This document shows positions 35,107-39,651 of a stretch of DNA of 39,651 nt, piece after piece. Each line of letters begins with the position of its first letter. Within the stretch, counting starts at the first letter, position 1. The stretch is from Gammaproteobacteria bacterium. GTDB lineage: Bacteria; Pseudomonadota; Gammaproteobacteria; Comchoanobacterales; Comchoanobacteraceae. The stretch covers positions 1 to 39,651 of the forward strand of contig VGUW01000003.1 in the NCBI GenBank assembly GCA_016874185.1, in the 5' to 3' direction. A program made the position numbers and the translations under genes. Under the pieces are notes generated by a model that was not told the DNA's origin, made no database searches, and saw nothing but the letters and a program-made list of their open reading frames with translations.

Positions 35107-35672
35107 GCTTTGGAGTGCTTTGCAGCGGACTTTTCTTTGATTTTAAGGTACTCTTTTTTCCCAATTTCATTAATAGCAGATTTCAGCGCATAGGTTTTTG
35201 TTGGCTTATGCGCTTTTTCATGAGAGAGAGTCACTGCTTTTACAAAACTTTTGCTGGAAGGAAGCTTTGTTGTTTCTTTCAAATTCTTGACTTTTGGCAT
35301 TGAGGCCTTGATTTTAGAGACCCAATTTTTGGAGGTTTTGAAAATACTTTTGGCAAAATGAGATACCTTTCTGCTTTGGGTAATTTTTGCAGTTTTGGGT
35401 TGTTGGCGAGATTTTTTATGTTGCATGGCAATATATGCCTTTAATAGCAAGAGGTATGCCTTGTGATTTGTTTTTTTAAGTATTCTCAGCAAGTTATTGA
35501 TTTCATTTGAACATGCGTTCAGGAGCAGATGGCCGGATTGGATCATTTCATTGACCAATTGGCAAAGATATGTGAGGGCTGAGGGGCCCATTGTCAAAGC
35601 AATGATTGCAGAGCTTGCTAAATTTTCAATACCGAAAATCACAAAATATCCATATTTTTTAAAATAAGCCAA
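35103..35672 (-). CDS. Lysine-rich protein of unknown function
   Basis: 189 residues. Residues ~1-85 are mostly helical and hydrophobic/neutral (FVIFGIENLASSAIIALTMG, then LCQLVNEMIQSGHLLLNA), a layout that recalls small phasin-like helical proteins. Residues ~86-189 are dominated by Lys, Ser and Thr, with few acidic residues, giving a strongly basic tail like those of histone H1- or AlgP-type proteins. No catalytic motif or clear signal peptide is seen. It converges on the DsbA-family gene and diverges from the NitT-like transporter. A nucleic-acid or membrane-surface binding role is inference from composition alone. Confidence 0.75.
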   Translation of the reverse strand: MAYFKKYGYFVIFGIENLASSAIIALTMGPSALTYLCQLVNEMIQSGHLLLNACSNEINNLLRILKKTNHKAYLLLLKAYIAMQHKKSRQQPKTAKITQSRKVSHFAKSIFKTSKNWVSKIKASMPKVKNLKETTKLPSSKSFVKAVTLSHEKAHKPTKTYALKSAINEIGKKEYLKIKEKSAAKHSKA

Positions 35673-35698
35673 TGTTATTATAAAGCTAATATTTGTTC

Positions 35699-35726
35699 TT
35701 TACAATTTATTTCATTTGGCTATGAT
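35699..35726 (+). promoter_or_regulatory. Promoter for the NitT/TauT-like ABC transporter operon
   Basis: TTTACA (35699-35704) and TATGAT (35721-35726) each match five of six sigma70 bases, with a 16-nt spacer, in the divergent gap 20 nt before the permease ATG. An AGGAAG ribosome site follows. Confidence 0.55.
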
Positions 35727-35746
35727 AAATTTATACAGGAAGTGCT

Positions 35747-37438
35747 ATGTTTCAGTTTGATATTTTTAATCGCAATAAATTATCTAAGCCACTACCAAAT
35801 CTATGGGATTTTTTGGCTTTTGTTATGGTTGGTTGTGCATTTTTGATGATTGCTGGAGGTATTCATGAGGTGATGAGTCCTGCTGAGGAATTTTCAGCTT
35901 CGGATATTTCATTGGACATATGGTTTTTACCTTATTATGCCGGGCGCAGTGTTTTTAGAATGTTTGCAGCCATAGTTATTGCGGTGATTGCAACATTTCT
36001 AATTGGTGCACTTGCTGCAAAGAATCGTTTGGCCGAGATGATCATTGTTCCGATTATTGATGTTTTGCAGTCAATTCCAGTACTTGCATTTTTACAAATC
36101 TCGGTTTTCTTCTCAATTTATTTATTTCCTGACCGGGTACTTGGGGTTGAGTTGGCAGCGATGATTGCCATATTTTTTGCTCAAGCATGGAGTATGATTT
36201 TGTATTTTTATCAAAGCTTGAAAACTGTTCCTGAATCATATTATGAAATGTCAAAGATTTTTAGATTAACGGTTTGGCAGGTGTTTTGGAAAATTGAGGT
36301 TCCTACAGCGCGTCCAGGCTTAATTTTTAATGTGATGTTATCATTATCTGCCAGTTGGTTTGCCGTGGTTGAGGCAGAGGTTATTCAAATTGGCCATACC
36401 AAAGCATATTTGCCAGGGTTAGGGTCTTACATCAAGGTGGCGCAAGAGCAGGGTAATTTAAAAGCCATAGGCTTTGTAATCATGACCATGTTGCTTGTTA
36501 TTTTGATTTATGATTATGTGATTTTTCGTCCGATGCAAGTTAAAATTGCAAGGTATGAGGATAGTATTTTGGAGCATCATGACCATTGGTTATTGACGAT
36601 GCTATCTCGAGCAAGTTCATTTAAGGTGCTAAGAAATATTTGGCCGTATTTTAAGAAGTTACTGTTGGGTGCGTTGATTGTGGTTGGCATTTATGTTTGC
36701 TACGTATCGGTAAATTGGTTATGGCATTTAATGGATGGTTCATTCATTGAGCATTTTTCATGGAAAGTTGATTGGGGAAAATGGTGGGTCAGTGAAGATG
36801 TTTTGAAAAATTTAGTGTATGTGACTTTCGTCAGTGCCGTACGAATTATCGGCGTATTATTGCTTTGTTTACTGCTTTTTGTCCCTCTTGGTATCTATAT
36901 TGGAACAAAGCCAGTATTGGCTCAGTTTGTGCAGCCCATCATCCAGATGTTAGCTGCTTTTCCCCCCAATGTGCTGTATCCGGTGATGATGTACCTGGTG
37001 TTTGAATACCGCTTAGATCCAGAAATTTGGGTATTTCCGCTCATTATGATTTCAGCTCAATGGTATATATTATTTAATGTGATTGCTGCAATGCTGGTGA
37101 TCCCTAAAGACTATCTTTTGGTGGTTAGTTCATTAAAGTGTTCTCGTTCCATGATTTTAAGAAAACTTTACCTTCCATCTGTTGCGCCTTATATTGTTAC
37201 TGGACTAGTGACTGGTGCTGGAGGTGCATGGAACGCGACTATTATGGCTGAATTATTTACTTGGAATGGGAAAGTGGTTCATGCCACTGGAGTGGGTTCT
37301 TTGATGAAAATTGCCAATGAACAGGGTGATAGTGTTTTGGTAGCTTGGTCGGTGCTCATGATGTGTTTGGTGGTGATGGTTGTTAATATTCTGGTTTGGC
37401 AGCCGTTGTATAATTATGCCATTAAGCGTTTTCAGTAA
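35747..37438 (+). CDS. ABC transporter permease, NitT/TauT-like, two fused permease domains
   Basis: 563 residues made of two binding-protein-dependent permease domains in tandem. Each half has about five to six membrane segments and its own ATPase-contact loop: TVPESYYEMSKIFRLTVWQV in the first (~162-181) and the segment VIPKDYLLVVSSLKCSRSMI in the second. The halves are linked near residues 265-300 by a charged stretch. Fused SsuC/TauC-like double permeases occur next to ATPases with an extra C-terminal domain; such systems are annotated as nitrate/sulfonate/taurine-like but their substrates are mostly unknown. The cognate ATPase gene starts 9 nt later. No periplasmic binding-protein gene is nearby. 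Confidence 0.9.
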   Translation: MFQFDIFNRNKLSKPLPNLWDFLAFVMVGCAFLMIAGGIHEVMSPAEEFSASDISLDIWFLPYYAGRSVFRMFAAIVIAVIATFLIGALAAKNRLAEMIIVPIIDVLQSIPVLAFLQISVFFSIYLFPDRVLGVELAAMIAIFFAQAWSMILYFYQSLKTVPESYYEMSKIFRLTVWQVFWKIEVPTARPGLIFNVMLSLSASWFAVVEAEVIQIGHTKAYLPGLGSYIKVAQEQGNLKAIGFVIMTMLLVILIYDYVIFRPMQVKIARYEDSILEHHDHWLLTMLSRASSFKVLRNIWPYFKKLLLGALIVVGIYVCYVSVNWLWHLMDGSFIEHFSWKVDWGKWWVSEDVLKNLVYVTFVSAVRIIGVLLLCLLLFVPLGIYIGTKPVLAQFVQPIIQMLAAFPPNVLYPVMMYLVFEYRLDPEIWVFPLIMISAQWYILFNVIAAMLVIPKDYLLVVSSLKCSRSMILRKLYLPSVAPYIVTGLVTGAGGAWNATIMAELFTWNGKVVHATGVGSLMKIANEQGDSVLVAWSVLMMCLVVMVVNILVWQPLYNYAIKRFQ

Positions 37439-37447
37439 AGGGCAAAT

Positions 37448-38773
37448 ATGAGCGGTAGTATTATTTCAATTCATAATGTTTCTAAGGTTTTCCCAAAACG
37501 GTCATCACAAGATGTGAGTGTTTTGGCCAACATCGACTTGTCCTTGCGTGAAAATGAGATTGTGTGTCTTTTGGGGACATCAGGCTCTGGTAAATCAACA
37601 TTATTGCGGATTATGGCTGGCCTGATTAAACCCTCTTCTGGCCATGTGTTTTGGCATGGACAGCCAGTTCATGGGCCTATTCCCGGGGTAAGCATGGTTT
37701 TTCAAACTTTTGCTTTGTTGCCTTGGTTAACTGTGCTTGAAAATGTGGAGTTAGGTTTAGAGGCCATGGGGCATTTATCGGTCAGTGAGCGTAGGGAAAA
37801 AGCGCTGGCAGCGATTGACGTGGTTGGTATGGGGGGTTTTGAGTCTGCGTATCCTAAAGAGCTTTCGGGGGGCATGTCCCAGCGGGTAGGTTTTGCAAGA
37901 GCCATTGTGGTTGAGCCAGATGTTTTGCTGATGGATGAGGCATTTTCTGCGCTGGATGTTTTAACGGCAGAAAGTCTCAGAAATGACTTAATTGATCTTT
38001 GGGTTTCTCAAAAAACAAAACTCAAATCTATTTTGATGGTAACGCATAATATTCAGGAAGCAGCTTATATGGCCGATAGAATATTGATTTTTGGTTCAAA
38101 TCCTGGGCGTATTATGGCAGACCTGAAGGTGGATATGTCTTATGATCGTGATCAGGAGCAACCTAAATTCATTCAGTTGGTTGATTCAATTTATCATCAT
38201 ATAACTCAGGCCAGTGAATCATTTAGTCGAATTGGTGGTAGACTTAAGCCTGTTGATTTGCATTTTCGGTTACCGCAGGTGGATGTGTCTACATTGATTG
38301 GTTTGGTCGAGACGTTACATTCTGAAGCGGCATCACAAGTTGTTGAGATTTCTGAGCTTGCAGAGGAACTGCATTTGGATTTGGATGAATTATTTCCAAT
38401 TATTGAATCTTTACAAGTCTTACGTTTTGCCCAACTAAAGTCTGGTCGGGTTGAGCTAACATTTGCAGGGAAATTATTTGCTGATGCCACTTTATTGGAT
38501 CAAAAGCGGGTTTTTGCTCGTCAGTTATTGGATTATTTGCCAATTGTTAGGCACATTCATAAACAATTAAATGAGAAAGGAAAATCCATTCATCAGTCTG
38601 AAATTTTATCAATTTTGCGGCAAAAATTATCTGATAATGTGGCATTAGAGGTTTTAAAAACGGTGATTGAATGGTCACGTTATGCTGAGATTTTTGCTTT
38701 TGATGTGAATACGGGTCATATTAGCTTGGATAATCCAGAGGAATCTGATCAGAGTGCCTCTGAAACCACCTGA
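37448..38773 (+). CDS. NitT/TauT-family ABC ATPase with C-terminal AAA-associated domain
   Basis: 441 residues. The N-terminal ATPase is complete: Walker A GTSGSGKST (43-51), Q-loop at Gln86, signature LSGGMSQR (139-146), Walker B VLLMDEAFSALD (159-170) and H-loop MVTHNIQEA. It is of the SsuB/TauB type. Residues ~270-430 form an added, mostly helical domain resembling the AAA-associated C-terminal domain known on such ATPases; its role is unknown and may be regulatory. It partners the fused permease encoded upstream. The last 53 nt overlap the convergent MFS-like gene. Confidence 0.9.
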   Translation: MSGSIISIHNVSKVFPKRSSQDVSVLANIDLSLRENEIVCLLGTSGSGKSTLLRIMAGLIKPSSGHVFWHGQPVHGPIPGVSMVFQTFALLPWLTVLENVELGLEAMGHLSVSERREKALAAIDVVGMGGFESAYPKELSGGMSQRVGFARAIVVEPDVLLMDEAFSALDVLTAESLRNDLIDLWVSQKTKLKSILMVTHNIQEAAYMADRILIFGSNPGRIMADLKVDMSYDRDQEQPKFIQLVDSIYHHITQASESFSRIGGRLKPVDLHFRLPQVDVSTLIGLVETLHSEAASQVVEISELAEELHLDLDELFPIIESLQVLRFAQLKSGRVELTFAGKLFADATLLDQKRVFARQLLDYLPIVRHIHKQLNEKGKSIHQSEILSILRQKLSDNVALEVLKTVIEWSRYAEIFAFDVNTGHISLDNPEESDQSASETT

Positions 38774-39651
38774 GAAAAATTAAACTACTGGCAAGGATAA
38801 TTAGGCTAAATATGAGAGCATTAATCAGCATGCTTGATGCAAGTAGTAGCAAAAAACAATACAGTGATCTTTTATAGGAAAAGCAGATGCTAATGGTTGT
38901 TGCTCTAGAGGTGGCGGTGGAGTACTGATTTAGAATTTCCATGGTTGGAGCAATTAGAAGAGCATAATAATAGGATAACAGCATTAATAACATAAAAATC
39001 AATATCGGGTTATAAAGGTGTGTGGTACTAGAGATAATGATGAACAATAGTGTTAAATGATTGATGTAAACAAGCTGTTTGGTTATTTGGGCAAGTTTTT
39101 GATTTTTAGTGGTTTTAAAAACCAAGGGTGAGCATATAGCACCTATAATAAATGAGCAGGTGCTAATCACTGTTGTTGGTAAATCTTGATGTGGAAGAGA
39201 GGTGGTTATTAGGCTAATTAGGCAACTTGTTATACTGGCAGTATAGGTGGTGATGATGATGATAAAAAGTAAAAAGTGGTTTTGCCAGATATGCTGTAAA
39301 CATTGATCAAGGTGGTTAATTAAATTAGCCTGCGTGTTCAGTGGATCTTTTTGCGATTGATAGGGCAGCAAGAAAAGCAAAGGCAGTGATAAAATACTAG
39401 GGGCCAATAACCAAAAAAACTTCTGTTCAGAAAATGCCAAAGGGTACTGATATGCATAAATAATGATTATAAGCCATGATACAAAGTAGGAGGCCTGCAG
39501 GTAAGATTCGATCTTAATATAATGCTGTTTTGTGTTATTTTTTTCGCAAATTTCATAGGCATAGCTGGAGATAGTCCCGGTATATAAAGCACTGGATCCA
39601 CAAAATAACAATAAGGACAAGATGAAATATGAAGAAGATGGATCGATTTGG
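38721..39651 (-). CDS. MFS-like transporter, C-terminal part (5' end outside window)
   Basis: The frame is open to the right edge; the visible ~310 residues start mid-protein. A TTG near 39620 looks like an internal codon, since in-frame coding (IDPSSSYFILS before it) continues upstream. About eight hydrophobic segments, and the segment GSSALYTGTISSYAYEICEKN, resemble the central part of MFS carriers such as the drug/sugar exporter type. Substrate and subfamily are not recognisable. Its stop lies inside the end of the convergent ATPase gene. Confidence 0.65.
   Translation of the reverse strand, partial: QIDPSSSYFILSLLLFCGSSALYTGTISSYAYEICEKNNTKQHYIKIESYLQASYFVSWLIIIIYAYQYPLAFSEQKFFWLLAPSILSLPLLFLLPYQSQKDPLNTQANLINHLDQCLQHIWQNHFLLFIIIITTYTASITSCLISLITTSLPHQDLPTTVISTCSFIIGAICSPLVFKTTKNQKLAQITKQLVYINHLTLLFIIISSTTHLYNPILIFMLLMLLSYYYALLIAPTMEILNQYSTATSRATTISICFSYKRSLYCFLLLLASSMLINALIFSLIILASSLIFLRWFQRHSDQIPLDYPS

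Overview
This 39.65 kb window is a gene-dense, AT-rich stretch of bacterial chromosome. Several gene neighbourhoods point to Gammaproteobacteria: trxA-rho, yqgE-ruvX, the ftsY/ftsE-position/ftsX/rpoH cluster divergent from rsmD, dnaA-dnaN-recF-gyrB, and a yejB-E-F-A peptide importer. A Com1/DsbA2-like periplasmic thiol protein, a DUF4116 repeat protein and compact, overlapping genes hint at a host-associated lineage such as Legionellales. That placement is inference; no rRNA or tRNA gene is present to test it.

Layout. 1-2.6 kb (+): the end of a YadGH-type ABC-2 transporter, folB and a MidA-family methyltransferase. 2.8-5.7 kb (-): rsmE and a bifunctional class A PBP (mrcA). 5.8-6.8 kb (+): yqgE and ruvX. 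6.8-14.4 kb: dnaA, dnaN, recF and gyrB, interrupted between recF and gyrB by an inverted dps gene and an unrecognised membrane protein. 14.4-15.2 kb: yaaA. 15.2-17.4 kb: a low-density islet with a flavodoxin-like oxidoreductase and a DUF4116 repeat protein built from nine 25-residue units. 17.4-26.1 kb (-): an MFS transporter, yejB, yejE, yejF, yejA and priA, mostly overlapping. 26.2-31.1 kb (-): rsmD, rsmG, parA, parB, folK, trxA and rho. 31.2-34.3 kb (+): ftsY, an ftsE-position gene without intact ATPase motifs, ftsX and rpoH. 34.4-35.7 kb: a DsbA-family protein and a convergent lysine-rich protein of unknown function. 35.7-38.8 kb (+): a two-gene NitT/TauT-like importer (fused double permease plus ATPase with a C-terminal extension). 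38.7 kb to the end (-): an MFS-like protein running off the window.

The main housekeeping themes are replication initiation and repair (dnaA, dnaN, recF, gyrB, priA), chromosome partition (parA, parB, two candidate parS sites), transcription termination and heat shock (rho, rpoH), membrane targeting and division (ftsY, ftsE-like, ftsX), folate synthesis (folB, folK) and rRNA modification (rsmE, rsmG, rsmD). Many adjacent genes overlap by 1-14 nt, suggesting translational coupling. All four convergent gene pairs overlap at their stop codons, and I saw no convincing intrinsic terminator anywhere. The most unusual item is the ftsE-position gene: it keeps the outline of FtsE but has lost the Walker A, signature and Walker B residues.
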